Both the position numbers and the translations under genes were made by a program. Shown here in pieces: positions 27,626-37,461 of a stretch of DNA of 64,000 nt. Position 1 is the stretch's first letter; each line of letters begins with the position of its first letter. The notes under the pieces are model-generated. The model was not told the DNA's origin and did no database searches. It saw nothing but the letters and a program-made list of their open reading frames with translations. Source of the stretch: Gloeocapsopsis sp. IPPAS B-1203 (lineage in GTDB: Bacteria; Cyanobacteriota; Cyanobacteriia; Cyanobacteriales; Chroococcidiopsidaceae); the NCBI RefSeq assembly GCF_002749975.1, contig NZ_PEIG01000010.1, positions 124,001 through 188,000 on the forward strand. The letters run 5' to 3'.

Positions 27626-28681
27626 TTATGCAATCTGCAAGCTAGATTCAATTTCTTCAGATTTAGCTTCATAATCTACTAGCTGCACGATCGCTTGATC
27701 AATGACTTCTAACCCTTGATCGACAGTTTCAATTACACTCAACAATCCACGTAACTCCGCCGCACCTGTAAAGCCTTTCGCGTACCATGTCATATGCTTG
27801 CGGGCTTGTCGGACACCGCGATCGCCTTTATATTCCCATAAAGCTTGGAGATGTTCTCGCGCACATTGCAACCGTTCTACAGGCGTTGGTGGTGGTAACT
27901 CTTGCCCAGTTTTGAGAAAGTAATCAATTTCCCCAACTAAAAACGGATAACCTAGCGTTCCTCGCGAACACATAACCCCATCCGCACCTGTTTGTTCCAA
28001 GCAGCGTACTGCAGCTTCTACTGAGAAAATATCACCGTTGGCAATGACTGGAATCGACAAAACTTCCTTAACACGCGCAATCCATTCCCAACGTGCGGAA
28101 CCATTGTAACCTTGAGCGCGGGTGCGACCGTGGACTGTAATCATCTGCGCCCCAGCGTCTTCCATGCGCTTAGCAAAGTCGAGAATTGTAATTTCTTTAT
28201 CAGTCCAACCAATGCGAGTTTTTACTGTCACAGGGACATCCACCGCCTTAACGACAGATCGCACAATTTCTTCTGCAACTTCCGGTTGACGCAACAATGA
28301 AGAACCACCACCGTTTTTGGTGATTTTATTCACTGGACAACCCATATTAATATCTACAGTGTCTGCGCCTTCCTCTACTGCCATCACCGCTGCTTCTGCC
28401 AAGAAATCTGGGCGACAATCGAATAGCTGAATACTAATCGGTCGTTCGTTCGGATCGACTTCCATAATTATGGGCAACTCTTTAACGTAATGCAGCCCTG
28501 TCGCGTTTACCATCTCGGTGTACATCATTGATTCGGGTGCATAACGCCGCACCAACCGCCGAAATACCAAATCAGTGACACCAGATAAAGGCGACTGCAA
28601 AACACGGCTTTTAACTGCGAGTGAACCGATTTGCAGTGGTGTGGCAAGTCGAACTTGTAAGTTGGGAGACAGCGCGATCAT
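27626..28681 (-). CDS. dusB: tRNA-dihydrouridine synthase (DusB type)
   Basis: FMN enzyme that reduces uridines in the tRNA D-loop. 351 residues with a TIM-barrel N-terminal domain: VLQSPLSGVTDLVFRRLVRRY, catalytic Cys115 in INMGCPVNKITKNGGGSSLL, VTVKTRIGW and ITVHGRTRAQGYNGSARW, then the flavin-phosphate element VIANGDIFS. The C-terminal helical domain includes RQARKHMTWYAKGF. Length and motifs fit DusB. Single gene on the minus strand, 138 bases from the antiporter gene upstream. Confidence 0.95.
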   Translation of the reverse strand: MIALSPNLQVRLATPLQIGSLAVKSRVLQSPLSGVTDLVFRRLVRRYAPESMMYTEMVNATGLHYVKELPIIMEVDPNERPISIQLFDCRPDFLAEAAVMAVEEGADTVDINMGCPVNKITKNGGGSSLLRQPEVAEEIVRSVVKAVDVPVTVKTRIGWTDKEITILDFAKRMEDAGAQMITVHGRTRAQGYNGSARWEWIARVKEVLSIPVIANGDIFSVEAAVRCLEQTGADGVMCSRGTLGYPFLVGEIDYFLKTGQELPPPTPVERLQCAREHLQALWEYKGDRGVRQARKHMTWYAKGFTGAAELRGLLSVIETVDQGLEVIDQAIVQLVDYEAKSEEIESSLQIA

Positions 28682-28819
28682 AAATACAAAAAACTATTGC
28701 GATGAGCACTGAGTAGAACTTCACTATCTTAACGATAATTACAAAGCGATTAACTACTAGCTGTTAATACTAATTGAGATGGGTTTATTCTTACACCGAT
28801 CCTACTCCTGTTTTTACTC

Positions 28820-30811
28820 TTAAGGTGAGTTCAGCTGTTTAAAGGCGACGTGTTCTTCAAAGTTTCCGACTACTAAAAGGCGATCGCCTGCTTCTAAAGT
28901 CATTTCACCTGTAGGATAGCGATAAAGTTGCTTATGACGTTCAATTGCCATAATCGTCACTCCTGTTAAGCGCCGAATGTTAGCTTTAGCAAGGCTTTGC
29001 CCTAACAATGGAGAATTTTCGTCCAGGACATACCAGTGTCTTTTTAGTCCTTCAATAACGGTTTCTAAATCTGCTGCTCCCCAATACTCCGACCGTTCTG
29101 GTAGAATATCGCGATATCGTCCGTTCCGATAGCGCGTGACAACCTGCTGTACTGCGTACGGTGAATCTCCGAGTTTTAAAAGCAGATGTGCGCCCATCTC
29201 CAAAGAAGCTTCAAATTCAGGCTGCACAACTTCCTGCGCACCTAACTGGTAGAGTACATCTATTTCGTCCTTAACGTGGGCGCGGACAGTGATATCTAAA
29301 TCAGGTGCAATACTTAAGGCTCGTTTCAAGGTTAATCGCGTTGCCATCGGATCGGGAAGTGCGATCGCCATTGCCTTTGCTTGACGGAGATTGGCTTTTT
29401 CTAAAACTAATGTACTCGCAGCATCACCATACAAATAGACTATTTCGCGTCCTCGTAAAGTTTGCAGTGTTGCTTCGTTATTATCGATGACTAAAATCTG
29501 ATGACCTTGAAAATACAACATTCGCACGAGCGTTTGTCCAACTCTGCCATATCCTGCCACGACGATATGATCGATAAGTTTTTCTTCAATATCAATAAAA
29601 TGCGGCGGGTGATTCAACCGCAGACGCGAATTCATCTTTACAAAACGCTCTAACCAGATTAAGAAATATGGTGTTGCTTTTAATAAGAAAGGTGCAAGTA
29701 ACAAGGTGGCTGCTGTTGTGCCTACTGTTAAACCATAAAGTCTTGCCGTGAAAAGTCCTGCACTTTTTGCAACACCTGCCAACACAAAAGAGAATTCACC
29801 AATTTGGTTAATCCCAATACCAACCGTTAACGCAGTTTTCAGCGGATAGCCGAATAGCATGACGATGAGGGTTGCGATCGCGGCTTTCCCTAACATTGTC
29901 ACCGCAACCAGTCCCAACAAAACCCAAATATTCGCAAGTAGAAAACCTGGATCGATTAAAAGTCCAATCGATGCAAAAAACAACGTAGCGAAAATATCCC
30001 GCATTGGGATCACGCGATCAAGTGCATGATCGGCATACTCCACATTAGAAATCATTAACCCAGCAACAAATGCTCCCATCGCAATCCCCAAGCCGATCGC
30101 AGAGGTAAATAACGCAATTCCCAAGCAGAGCAAGACAATGCCTAGTATAAATAAATCTTGAGAACCACTTTGAGCAAGCAGCCGAACTGAGAACGGGATA
30201 AACCATTTTCCGGCAATAATTGCCCCGCCAACAAACAGTAAAGCTTTGAACAGCGCGGCGATTAATGCAAAACCGACGACATCTGGAGGTTGAGTTAGCG
30301 CTGGAAGAACTGCTAGCATCAAGCCTAAGCTAAGATCTTGCACGATCAAAATTGCTAGCATGACTTGTCCGTGAGCAGTTTGAACTTCGTTGCGTTCAAT
30401 CAGACTTTTGAAGACAACCGCCGTTGAGGATAGCGAAATAACAGCCCCTAAAAAAACTGCTTTGGGAAGTGTACTCACCCACCCCGTCAAGTAAGCAAGT
30501 CCGCCTCCGAGGAGAATTGTCAAGATGATTTGCAGCGTCCCACCGCCCAGGGCGATCGCACGAACTCGCAACAAGTCTTTAAGCGAAAACTCTACACCTA
30601 AAGCAAACAGCAGCAGCGCCACTCCTACTTCAGATAACACCTCAATATCACCTTCTAAGGTGACTAAATTGAATCCCGCAGGACCTACGACCACGCCACC
30701 GATGAGGTATCCTAACAACACAGGTTGTCGCAGCCGATTTGCGAGATATCCTCCTGTTGCAGCAGCACCCAACACCGTCACCATTTCGACAAGCAGCGTT
30801 AAGTTAGCCAT
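28820..30811 (-). CDS. CPA2-family cation:proton antiporter with RCK (TrkA-N/TrkA-C) domains
   Basis: 663 residues. Residues 1-385 form a 12-helix Na+/H+ exchanger-like domain (GYLIGGVVVGPAGFN, GLGIAMGAFVAGLMISN). After a short linker comes a TrkA-N nucleotide-binding domain at about 410-530 with HIVVAGYGRVGQTLVRML and GDAAS, and a TrkA-C domain at about 570-660 (RRLTGVTIMAIERH, GDRLLVVGNFEEH). This is the KefB/KefC-like layout of K+/H+ efflux systems gated by NAD(H) or similar ligands. Likely role: K+ or Na+ and pH homeostasis at the plasma or thylakoid membrane. Confidence 0.9.
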   Translation of the reverse strand: MANLTLLVEMVTVLGAAATGGYLANRLRQPVLLGYLIGGVVVGPAGFNLVTLEGDIEVLSEVGVALLLFALGVEFSLKDLLRVRAIALGGGTLQIILTILLGGGLAYLTGWVSTLPKAVFLGAVISLSSTAVVFKSLIERNEVQTAHGQVMLAILIVQDLSLGLMLAVLPALTQPPDVVGFALIAALFKALLFVGGAIIAGKWFIPFSVRLLAQSGSQDLFILGIVLLCLGIALFTSAIGLGIAMGAFVAGLMISNVEYADHALDRVIPMRDIFATLFFASIGLLIDPGFLLANIWVLLGLVAVTMLGKAAIATLIVMLFGYPLKTALTVGIGINQIGEFSFVLAGVAKSAGLFTARLYGLTVGTTAATLLLAPFLLKATPYFLIWLERFVKMNSRLRLNHPPHFIDIEEKLIDHIVVAGYGRVGQTLVRMLYFQGHQILVIDNNEATLQTLRGREIVYLYGDAASTLVLEKANLRQAKAMAIALPDPMATRLTLKRALSIAPDLDITVRAHVKDEIDVLYQLGAQEVVQPEFEASLEMGAHLLLKLGDSPYAVQQVVTRYRNGRYRDILPERSEYWGAADLETVIEGLKRHWYVLDENSPLLGQSLAKANIRRLTGVTIMAIERHKQLYRYPTGEMTLEAGDRLLVVGNFEEHVAFKQLNSP

Positions 30812-31097
30812 TGACTCGCTTTCCTCATTATTTCCTACAGCGTATAGTTGCAGCGGTACAAATAGCTTAAGGTTAGAAAATTTCTTAGGAATCTAGAAGT
30901 TGCGTACTGTTTCTACGGGAGACAATTTATACAAGTTGAGCAGGTAGAAAAATTTAGCAGCGATCGCCGATAAGAACAGGAATTGGTACCAAATTTCTTA
31001 CGAAATGCAGCACTAAATGATGTTGTACTTGTGTAGCCAACGGCTTTAGCTGCTTTAACTTGCTTACAACAATTGTTGCGTTTGATTGACAAAGACT

Positions 31098-32279
31098 TTA
31101 CGCTGTAGTTTGTTCATTCTTAATAGGTGCATACCTAACTAACCAACGATGCAGCGCCAACACGATAAGAGCAAGCGGTATCATCAACATAGGAATAATT
31201 TCTAAACCCGCCTGATCTGCAATCCAACCAAGAACAGTTGGTATAGTCGCTGCACCCAAACTAGCAACGCTAGTGACAAATCCGATCGCAGCTGGCACCA
31301 TAGTAGTAGCAACACGTCGCGGAATCAACCAAATTGTTGCTGGAAAAATTGCAGCAAGGGCAAAACCAATCAGCGGTAAGCTCAATAATTGATTTGGCAG
31401 TAACCACCAAGCAAATAACCCTGCCAATAGTAACCCAATAGAAAAATCCATTGTGCGGATTGCGCCTAGACGTGCCACAAAACGCCCCATCACCAAACGT
31501 CCAATCGTGAGTCCTAACCAATAAGCAGTGACGCTATAACCAGCAATGACTTCCGGTGTTCCGCGACTTAAACTTTGGACACTGTAAGCCCAGTTACCTA
31601 AAGATGCTTCTGTGCCAACATAGACTAGCAACAATATCCCTGCAACTAATACTGCAGGTGTCCGCAGTGCCAGTTTTAGACTTGTCTTAGCATCAGCATC
31701 CTGCGTGGTGACACGTGTATTCATTGATTTATAGTCGAATACTACTGCCCACAACATGCCAAGAATAGTAATTCCGACAATTCCAGCAATGTGCAAATAA
31801 ATCCGTCGCCAGTCCATTCCAAACGCAAGGAGTGTTGTTGCTAAAGCAGGACCAAGTAATGCACCAACACCATAAAATGCATGTAACACACCCATCACAT
31901 TCGCATTGCCTTGATTAGCAATGTATGTATTAATTCCCGCGTCAATCAGTCCAATTCCTAATCCGAGCAGCGTTCCTGCTGCAACCATAATATGCCAACG
32001 TGGAGCGATCGCATAAATTACCAAAGCACTCGTCAACGTCATCGATGCTATAAGTAACATCCGCGCCAATCCGATGCGACTAGCCAGCAAACTACTTGAA
32101 ATTGCTGCAACTACGTAGCCACTCACTTGGCTAAGAAACAATAGCGTTACCGTCGCTGGAGTTAAGTTATAAGCTGCCAAAATAGAGGGCAATAAAACTC
32201 CTAACCCTCCTTCTGCAATACCAATAGCAATAAAAGCGTAAAATGCAAGCGCAATACCTATCCAAGCTGAAGCAATCAT
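31098..32279 (-). CDS. MFS transporter
   Basis: 393 residues with about twelve transmembrane segments. The N-half opens with WIGIALAFYAFIAIGIAEGGLGVLLPSILAAY; HAFYGVGALLGPALATTLL is the kind of conserved loop seen in fucose permease and Bsc-type MFS members; the C-half includes YWLGLTIGRLVMGRFVARLG, the MFS loop motif. The resemblance to sugar (FucP-like) MFS carriers is only moderate, so the substrate is left open. No tightly linked neighbour. Confidence 0.85.
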   Translation of the reverse strand: MIASAWIGIALAFYAFIAIGIAEGGLGVLLPSILAAYNLTPATVTLLFLSQVSGYVVAAISSSLLASRIGLARMLLIASMTLTSALVIYAIAPRWHIMVAAGTLLGLGIGLIDAGINTYIANQGNANVMGVLHAFYGVGALLGPALATTLLAFGMDWRRIYLHIAGIVGITILGMLWAVVFDYKSMNTRVTTQDADAKTSLKLALRTPAVLVAGILLLVYVGTEASLGNWAYSVQSLSRGTPEVIAGYSVTAYWLGLTIGRLVMGRFVARLGAIRTMDFSIGLLLAGLFAWWLLPNQLLSLPLIGFALAAIFPATIWLIPRRVATTMVPAAIGFVTSVASLGAATIPTVLGWIADQAGLEIIPMLMIPLALIVLALHRWLVRYAPIKNEQTTA

Positions 32280-32379
32280 ACAATTTTAGATTTTAGATTT
32301 TGGATTGAAGCGCTATACAACAAGCTTCACGAGTCAATATTGAGATATCATGGACACAATTCAAGCTCACTACATATCT

Positions 32380-32424
32380 ATTCACTAGCCACTAGCCGCT
32401 AGCCTCACTAGCCACTAGTCACTC
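32380..32424. repeat. CTAGCCACTAG-type low-complexity spacer repeat
   Basis: Several imperfect tandem copies of CACTAGCCACTAG(C/T). Similar runs appear at about 48056-48098 and, with ATTAGC variants, near 33733-33765. Such text is common in spacers of cyanobacteria and marks no gene. Confidence 0.7.
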
Positions 32425-32427
32425 AAT

Positions 32428-32997
32428 TCACCAAATTTTCTTCAAGTTCAATTCAAATCCTGGTAAAACATCCTCACCAGACACTGTTGTGGGTGAGTGC
32501 AATACCTCTACATCAGTAGTTGGACGATAAATTTCTACTTGCTTAGTTTTAGGGTCTATTAACCAACCTAAGCGAACGCCATTATCAATATACTCCTGCA
32601 TTTTTGCTTGTAACTTGTCTAGCAAGTCACTACTTGAACGTAATTCCACGACAAAATCAGGTGCTAGGGGCGAAAATTCTTCTTGTTGCTGAAAGTCAGT
32701 TAAAGTTTCCCAGCGTTCATTACTTACCCAAGAAACATCTGGAGATTTCACCGCACCATTAGGTAAAGTAAAGCCAGTGGAGGAATCGAAAACAATACCC
32801 AAACCTGTGCGATCGCTCCAATTCCATAGTTGAGCATTAATTCCAGCATTTTGTCTACCTGTCCAAGGGTATGTTGGCGGCATAACAACAACTTCTCCAG
32901 TCGCAGTACGTTCCAGCTGCAAATGTTCATTAGCTTGGCAAAGTTCTACAAATTCTTTTGCTGTCAAACGGGGAATTTTCAGCGTAATAGTATTCAT
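32428..32997 (-). CDS. Uma2-family PD-(D/E)XK nuclease-fold protein (copy 2)
   Basis: 189 residues of the Uma2 family: LTAKEFVELCQANEHLQLERTATGEVVVM at the N-terminus, VKSPDVSWVSNERW with the conserved PD, APDFVVELRSSSD with the acidic/basic element, and YIDNGVRLGWLIDPKTKQVEIYRP. This is the E-L-R variant branch common in cyanobacteria, different from copies 1 and 3. Function unknown. Stand-alone gene. Confidence 0.88.
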   Translation of the reverse strand: MNTITLKIPRLTAKEFVELCQANEHLQLERTATGEVVVMPPTYPWTGRQNAGINAQLWNWSDRTGLGIVFDSSTGFTLPNGAVKSPDVSWVSNERWETLTDFQQQEEFSPLAPDFVVELRSSSDLLDKLQAKMQEYIDNGVRLGWLIDPKTKQVEIYRPTTDVEVLHSPTTVSGEDVLPGFELNLKKIW

Positions 32998-33230
32998 AAC
33001 GATTAGGATAAGGTTGCCTTTGCTACCTTCTATAACTTAGTGTAGAAGCGAAAGTTACCGAGTGACAGAACTGACTTTTCACGCCTGTAGAACTAGATCA
33101 ACTACGGCAGCAAGAACGCCAGGAAAAAGAAGCCCCACTTTTATAACCCGAATACGAATCACAGCGGTATCAAGTGCTAGCAAGATTATGAGAAAGGCGT
33201 ATCAATCAAGAACAGGTGTAATGTCATTAG

Positions 33231-33689
33231 CTAAACAAATTGATACTTAGAAAAAACAGCAGCTTGCCCCCAGCTTTGGTTTTCGTCATCAATAACATTC
33301 CAAATAATGCCGTCTTCGATCCGAAATCGCTTGCCAGTTTTTGAAATGCGGACACCAGAATAATGACAAAAGCCCTTATTGGTTGTTTCTGCGAGTAAGC
33401 GATCGCGTTCCTGCTGTACCATCTGTTCCGCAGATTTGCGCGAAGGCATTTGCGTAAACTCTTCCCAAGAAAACTCCCACAGTATCAACGCCTGCTGATT
33501 GCCATAGTTAAAAATTGGATCGGATTCTGTACCATGCGAAACCAAAACAAACGGTGCAGTAAACAAAGCCTGAGCAATTTCTACTGGCGTTCCGATTGTA
33601 TCTAGCAATGCATTGCCCATCCAGTACTCAAAGCTGTACAGTAAACGCTGACTTTGACAGATAACTTCTTTGTGCTGCCAAACAAACAT
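33231..33689 (-). CDS. MEKHLA-domain protein
   Basis: About 152 residues if started at ATG 33689; the frame continues upstream to 33740 with 17 hydrophobic residues that overlap a spacer repeat and are less likely real. The protein fits the MEKHLA domain (PAS-related, described in plant HD-ZIP III proteins and bacteria): LLYSFEYWMGNALL, DPIFNYGNQQALILWEFSWEEFTQMPSRKSAEQ, GVRISKTGKRFRIEDGIIWNV. The PAS-like core may bind a small ligand or sense redox/light, but no output domain is present. Function unknown. Confidence 0.75.
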   Translation of the reverse strand: MFVWQHKEVICQSQRLLYSFEYWMGNALLDTIGTPVEIAQALFTAPFVLVSHGTESDPIFNYGNQQALILWEFSWEEFTQMPSRKSAEQMVQQERDRLLAETTNKGFCHYSGVRISKTGKRFRIEDGIIWNVIDDENQSWGQAAVFSKYQFV

Positions 33690-33818
33690 AAGTGCGTGGG
33701 TAAAAATAAATGTAACTAAAAGGCTGGTAATTATTAGCAATTAGCAATTAGCCATTAGCTTTTATTGAGCTAACTGCTTTGCGATTACCATTACCTATTA
33801 CCTATTACCGAATTTTCC

Positions 33819-35813
33819 TCAATGTCCCAATAATTTATCACGCAAATGCTTAATGCGATCGCGATACTTTGCTGCTTCCTCAAACTCTAAATTCTTCGCT
33901 GCTTCTTTCATTTGGGCTTCTAGTTGCGTAATCAATTCGGGAATATTTGCTAGCGGTAAATCATCTGCTTGTTCGTAAGCTTCTTCAAGTTGTTGCGAGT
34001 TCAAGCGTCGCGATACTTCCAAAAACGACAAAATGGCATTATTCGTGCGTTTAACAATCGGTTGTGGTGTAATTCCGTGTTTCTCGTTGTATTCTAACTG
34101 AATTGCCCGTCGGCGTTCGGTTTCATCAATTGCCTTAATCATGCTATCTGTAAGATTATCCGCATACAGAATTGCTTGTCCTCTAACGTGACGTGCTGCT
34201 CTACCAATAGTTTGAATCAGCGATCGCTCTGCACGCAAGAAACCTTCTTTATCTGCATCTAAAATCGCCACTAAGGAAACTTCAGGTAAATCCAATCCTT
34301 CCCGTAATAAGTTCACTCCGACTAAAACATCAAAATTGCCTTGACGCAACTCTTGCAAAATCTCGATCCGCTCAATTGAGTTAATTTCTGAATGCAGATA
34401 CCTGATCCGAATTCCTTGATCTTGCATATATTCAGTTAAGTCTTCTGCCATGCGCTTCGTCAAGGTTGTGATCAAAACCCGTTCGCGGCGATCGATGCGT
34501 TCTTTCACTTCTGCTAAAAGATCGTCAATTTGCCCTTCAGTAGGACGCACATAAATTTCCGGATCGACAACACCTGTAGGACGAATCACCTGTTCAACAA
34601 CTCTACCTTCTGATAGTGCTAATTCCCAATCGCCTGGTGTTGCAGAAACAAAAATACACTGATTCACTTTTGACCAAAACTCGTCCGCTTTCAACGGGCG
34701 GTTATCTGCTGCGCTTGGTAAGCGAAAACCATGCTCAACAAGTACCTTTTTCCGCGCTTGGTCGCCATTATACATGCCACGAATTTGCGGAACTGTGACG
34801 TGCGATTCATCTACTACGAGTAACCAATCATCCGGAAAGTAATCGATCAAACATTCTGGTGGTTCTCCTGGTTGACGCCCTGCTAAGTGACGCGAATAGT
34901 TTTCGACACCATTACAGTAACCAACTTCGCGCAACATTTCTAAGTCGTAGCGCGTCCGCTGATCTAATCGTTGGGCTTCTAGTAGTTTACTGGCTTGCTC
35001 TAATTCAGCTTTTTGCTGTTTCAGTTCAGCTTCAATAGCATCACACGCGGCTTCTAAACGTTCTTCTGGAGTCACAAAGTGTCGCGCTGGGTAGATATTA
35101 ACCGCAGACAAACTTTGAATAATTTCGCCTGTTACCGGATCGACGTAGCGAATTGCATCAATTTCATCACCAAAAAACTCGACGCGAATAATCCGATCTT
35201 CGTACGCCGGACCAATTTCTAAAACATCCCCCCGCACTCGAAAGCGTCCTCGCCCCATTTCAACATCGTTGCGGCTGTATTGTACCGTTGCCAAATCGCG
35301 GAGAATCTGTCTTTGGTCAACTTCCATCCCCATTTTCAAGGGAATTGCCGCTTTGAGATACTCCGAAGGAATTCCTAAACCGTAAATACAGCTAATTGAG
35401 GCGACGACAATCACATCGCGGCGTTCAAATAGCGATCGCGTTGCGGAGTGCCGTAACATATCAATTTCATCGTTGATTGAAGCACTCTTTTCAATGTAAG
35501 TATCTGTAACGGGAATATAAGCTTCTGGTTGATAGTAATCGTAGTAACTGACAAAATACTCTACTGCATTGTCAGGAAAGAACTCGCGTAGCTCATTACA
35601 CAGTTGGGCGGCGAGAGTTTTATTGTGTGCAAGTACTAGTGTTGGTTTCCCAATGTTTTCAATAACTGATGCAACAGTGAATGTCTTTCCGGTTCCTGTT
35701 GCGCCGAGTAAGGTTTGATGGTGGTGTCTCTGTTTGATTTGTTGAGTGAGTTGTGCGATCGCGCGGGGTTGATCGCCGGTTGGTTGAAATGGTGCTTGGA
35801 GAGAAAATTGCAT
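33819..35813 (-). CDS. uvrB: Excinuclease ABC subunit B
   Basis: Damage-verifying helicase of nucleotide excision repair, acting with UvrA and UvrC. 664 residues: Walker A GATGTGKT at 37-44, the beta-hairpin region [12 protein letters not shown] that inserts between DNA strands, the DESH box, helicase motifs including [12 protein letters not shown] and [12 protein letters not shown], and a C-terminal UVR domain ([23 protein letters not shown]) that contacts UvrC. ATG 35813 is the normal start. Monocistronic by spacing. Confidence 0.97.
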   Translation of the reverse strand: MQFSLQAPFQPTGDQPRAIAQLTQQIKQRHHHQTLLGATGTGKTFTVASVIENIGKPTLVLAHNKTLAAQLCNELREFFPDNAVEYFVSYYDYYQPEAYIPVTDTYIEKSASINDEIDMLRHSATRSLFERRDVIVVASISCIYGLGIPSEYLKAAIPLKMGMEVDQRQILRDLATVQYSRNDVEMGRGRFRVRGDVLEIGPAYEDRIIRVEFFGDEIDAIRYVDPVTGEIIQSLSAVNIYPARHFVTPEERLEAACDAIEAELKQQKAELEQASKLLEAQRLDQRTRYDLEMLREVGYCNGVENYSRHLAGRQPGEPPECLIDYFPDDWLLVVDESHVTVPQIRGMYNGDQARKKVLVEHGFRLPSAADNRPLKADEFWSKVNQCIFVSATPGDWELALSEGRVVEQVIRPTGVVDPEIYVRPTEGQIDDLLAEVKERIDRRERVLITTLTKRMAEDLTEYMQDQGIRIRYLHSEINSIERIEILQELRQGNFDVLVGVNLLREGLDLPEVSLVAILDADKEGFLRAERSLIQTIGRAARHVRGQAILYADNLTDSMIKAIDETERRRAIQLEYNEKHGITPQPIVKRTNNAILSFLEVSRRLNSQQLEEAYEQADDLPLANIPELITQLEAQMKEAAKNLEFEEAAKYRDRIKHLRDKLLGH

Positions 35814-35980
35814 GATCGTACACTGCGACTCCCTTTACTTATCTTTACATATTTAGATTTATTTATGCATACCATGTGAACTTATTTAGACCTAAAAAAT
35901 GCTTTTTCCAGTAAACTCAAAAGCAATCACAAAAAACAATTTTTCTATTTAACTTAAAATGTCATCTCAAGGATAAAACT

Positions 35981-36346
35981 ATGAGCGTTAGCAGCATTGG
36001 TAAAGTAGATGCAATCAATAAATCAACTGATTCTACTCCAGAAAACACGTCACAAGTTGTCACACTAGCGGTTTCAACATCTTCTAGCGTTCAGACAAGC
36101 CCATTGCCTGGCGATCGCCCTATCACTGCTAGCACCTTTGAAATTAGTGATACTGTCAATCTACTAGGGATACGTCCAATTGCTGCCAGTGAAATACAAG
36201 TTTCTGATACTATAAATTTGCATGGTATTCGTCCAATTGCTGCCAGCGAATTACAAGTTTCTAAAACAGTAACAACATTTGGTATTCGTCCGATTGCTAG
36301 CAATAAAATAGAAAAAATTGATGAGCTGATAGGGTATCTAGATTAG
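35981..36346 (+). CDS. Small repeat protein with four approximately 22-residue GIRPIAAS repeats
   Basis: 121 residues, no signal peptide or membrane segment. After a Ser/Thr-rich N-terminus (1-42) come four units starting at about residues 44, 63, 82 and 101: GDRPITASTFEISDTVNLL, GIRPIAASEIQVSDTINLH, GIRPIAASELQVSKTVTTF and the diverged GIRPIASNKIEKIDELIG. Each unit is 19 residues long with consensus G-I-R-P-I-A-A-S-x-(I/L)-x-V-S-x-T-x. The DNA repeats too (CGTCCAATTGCTGCCAG twice), so copies are recent or under conversion. I do not recognise a named family. ATG 35981 has an AAGGAT-type ribosome site. It starts a cluster of small stress-type genes on the plus strand. Confidence 0.75.
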   Translation: MSVSSIGKVDAINKSTDSTPENTSQVVTLAVSTSSSVQTSPLPGDRPITASTFEISDTVNLLGIRPIAASEIQVSDTINLHGIRPIAASELQVSKTVTTFGIRPIASNKIEKIDELIGYLD

Positions 36347-36612
36347 CACAAAAGTATTTAATTTAATTGTGGTTTTGATAGCTGGTTGTTTTTAAACACT
36401 AGTTTTTTTGTATCTCAATTGTGATTCTCTTCATTTAGACATAGTAGTAAACACACTTTAGTTTTTATCTTTCTTTATAGTGAGAAGCTTAATATGTCTT
36501 CTGACAGAAGTCTGTAGTGTAGCGTTTCGGATAAGTTGTAAACGTAAGCACAAACAAACTTCAAGGTTGCTGGACAACACGGTAAGTTTGTTTAGGAACA
36601 AGGAGAAGAAAA
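36347..36612. other. Promoter spacer upstream of csbD-like gene
   Basis: 265 bases, no gene. A perfect 6-base inverted repeat CTTCTG-A-CAGAAG lies at 36498-36510, possibly an operator or leader hairpin. A strong ribosome site (AAGGAGAAG) precedes the csbD-like start. Confidence 0.4.
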
Positions 36613-36795
36613 ATGAGTTTAGAAGATAGAGCTAAAGCTACAGGTAAAAATATCGAAGGTAAAGCTCAAGAAGCCTGGGGTAACGTTACAGGAGATCCCG
36701 AAGATAAAGCAGAAGGTAAAGCAAAGCAAGCAGAAAGTGAAGTCCGTCACGGTGTAGAAGACGTAAAAGATAACGTCAAAGAAAAGCTTGACTAG
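36613..36795 (+). CDS. CsbD-family stress protein
   Basis: 60 residues, highly charged and helical, with the CsbD-family core: AKATGKNIEGKAQEAWGNVTGDPEDKAEGKAKQAE. CsbD-like proteins are general-stress (sigma-B-controlled in Bacillus) or desiccation-associated, of unknown mechanism. The AAGGAGAAG ribosome site six bases before ATG 36613 indicates strong translation. It is followed by a hairpin at 36816-36838, so it probably makes a short monocistronic transcript. Confidence 0.93.
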   Translation: MSLEDRAKATGKNIEGKAQEAWGNVTGDPEDKAEGKAKQAESEVRHGVEDVKDNVKEKLD

Positions 36796-36815
36796 TTGCT
36801 AATTAATTCAGTTAA

Positions 36816-36838
36816 AAGGTCTAGTTATTCTAGACCTT
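36816..36838 (+). terminator. Hairpin terminator after csbD-like gene
   Basis: Perfect 9-base arms AAGGTCTAG / CTAGACCTT around a 5-base loop, 20 bases after the csbD stop. The following tail (CATCATTTAT) is only weakly T-rich. Confidence 0.6.
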
Positions 36839-36918
36839 CATCATTTATAAAGCTTTATAAATTCGGAACAAAATAAGCAATTGAGTTTTGCAATGTAGTC
36901 AACGGGAGGAAAGTTAAA

Positions 36919-37359
36919 GTGGATTTTATGCAGAGATTTCGTAAAGTTCTGACGGCGTTAACTTTAGTGTTAGTTCTTACGATGTCTGTCGCTTGTAGTA
37001 GTGCTGTTAATGCTAAAGCACCAACCACAAGTTTACCACCAGCCGCAGACACAACTGGTAACTATGCTTTACTAGAGCGTGGCAACACAACTGCCGGACA
37101 AGACTTTGGCAATTGGGTTATCCAGACAGCGAGAGGTTTAGTTCAGGATGCGTATGTACGCGATCAAAATAAACTGGGCGTTGTCATTACTCCACAAGTA
37201 CGTCCTAATGAAGTCAGACCTTTAGCTAAGTCATTGCTTCAAGGATTCCATCGGACTTTTCCCAATCAAGACTTAAAGGTTTTGATGTATGCTCCTGACA
37301 AAAAGCTCATTCTGACTGCTGATTACGATATTCAGTCGAATCAAATTAAATATCAGTAA
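36919..37359 (+). CDS. Cyanobacterial lipoprotein of unknown function
   Basis: 146 residues. A basic start and hydrophobic stretch are followed by a lipobox SVAC with Cys26, then a Pro/Thr-rich linker and a soluble domain of about 100 residues with GQDFGNWVIQTARGLVQDAYVRDQ, VRPNEVRPLAKSLLQGFHRTFPNQDLKVLMYAPDKK. The GTG start at 36919 is chosen because GGGAGG lies 9 bases before it; the in-frame ATG at 36928 would be 18 bases away. Position between csbD and an acidic membrane-tailed protein suggests an envelope stress role, by inference. Confidence 0.75.
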   Translation: MDFMQRFRKVLTALTLVLVLTMSVACSSAVNAKAPTTSLPPAADTTGNYALLERGNTTAGQDFGNWVIQTARGLVQDAYVRDQNKLGVVITPQVRPNEVRPLAKSLLQGFHRTFPNQDLKVLMYAPDKKLILTADYDIQSNQIKYQ

Positions 37360-37461
37360 CAAGTTAGACAAGCAAGACTCAGCTTGAAAATATGAGCAAA
37401 ACTAGCTGAGTTCACTAAGTTGACAGCACAACGCTACAACGATCAAGCAAGGAGAGGAAAA

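Noticed and set aside
33062-33250. 62-residue plus-strand frame between Uma2 and MEKHLA genes
   Set aside because: No ribosome site, rich in Thr/Arg/Ser without domain pattern, and its end overlaps the start of a conserved gene; another frame here reads a charged VELDQLRQQERQ-like stretch without a start. Treated as noncoding.
37420-37461. TTG-started extension of the acidic protein
   Set aside because: The ATG at 37462 has a proper GGAGAGG; the extension has none.
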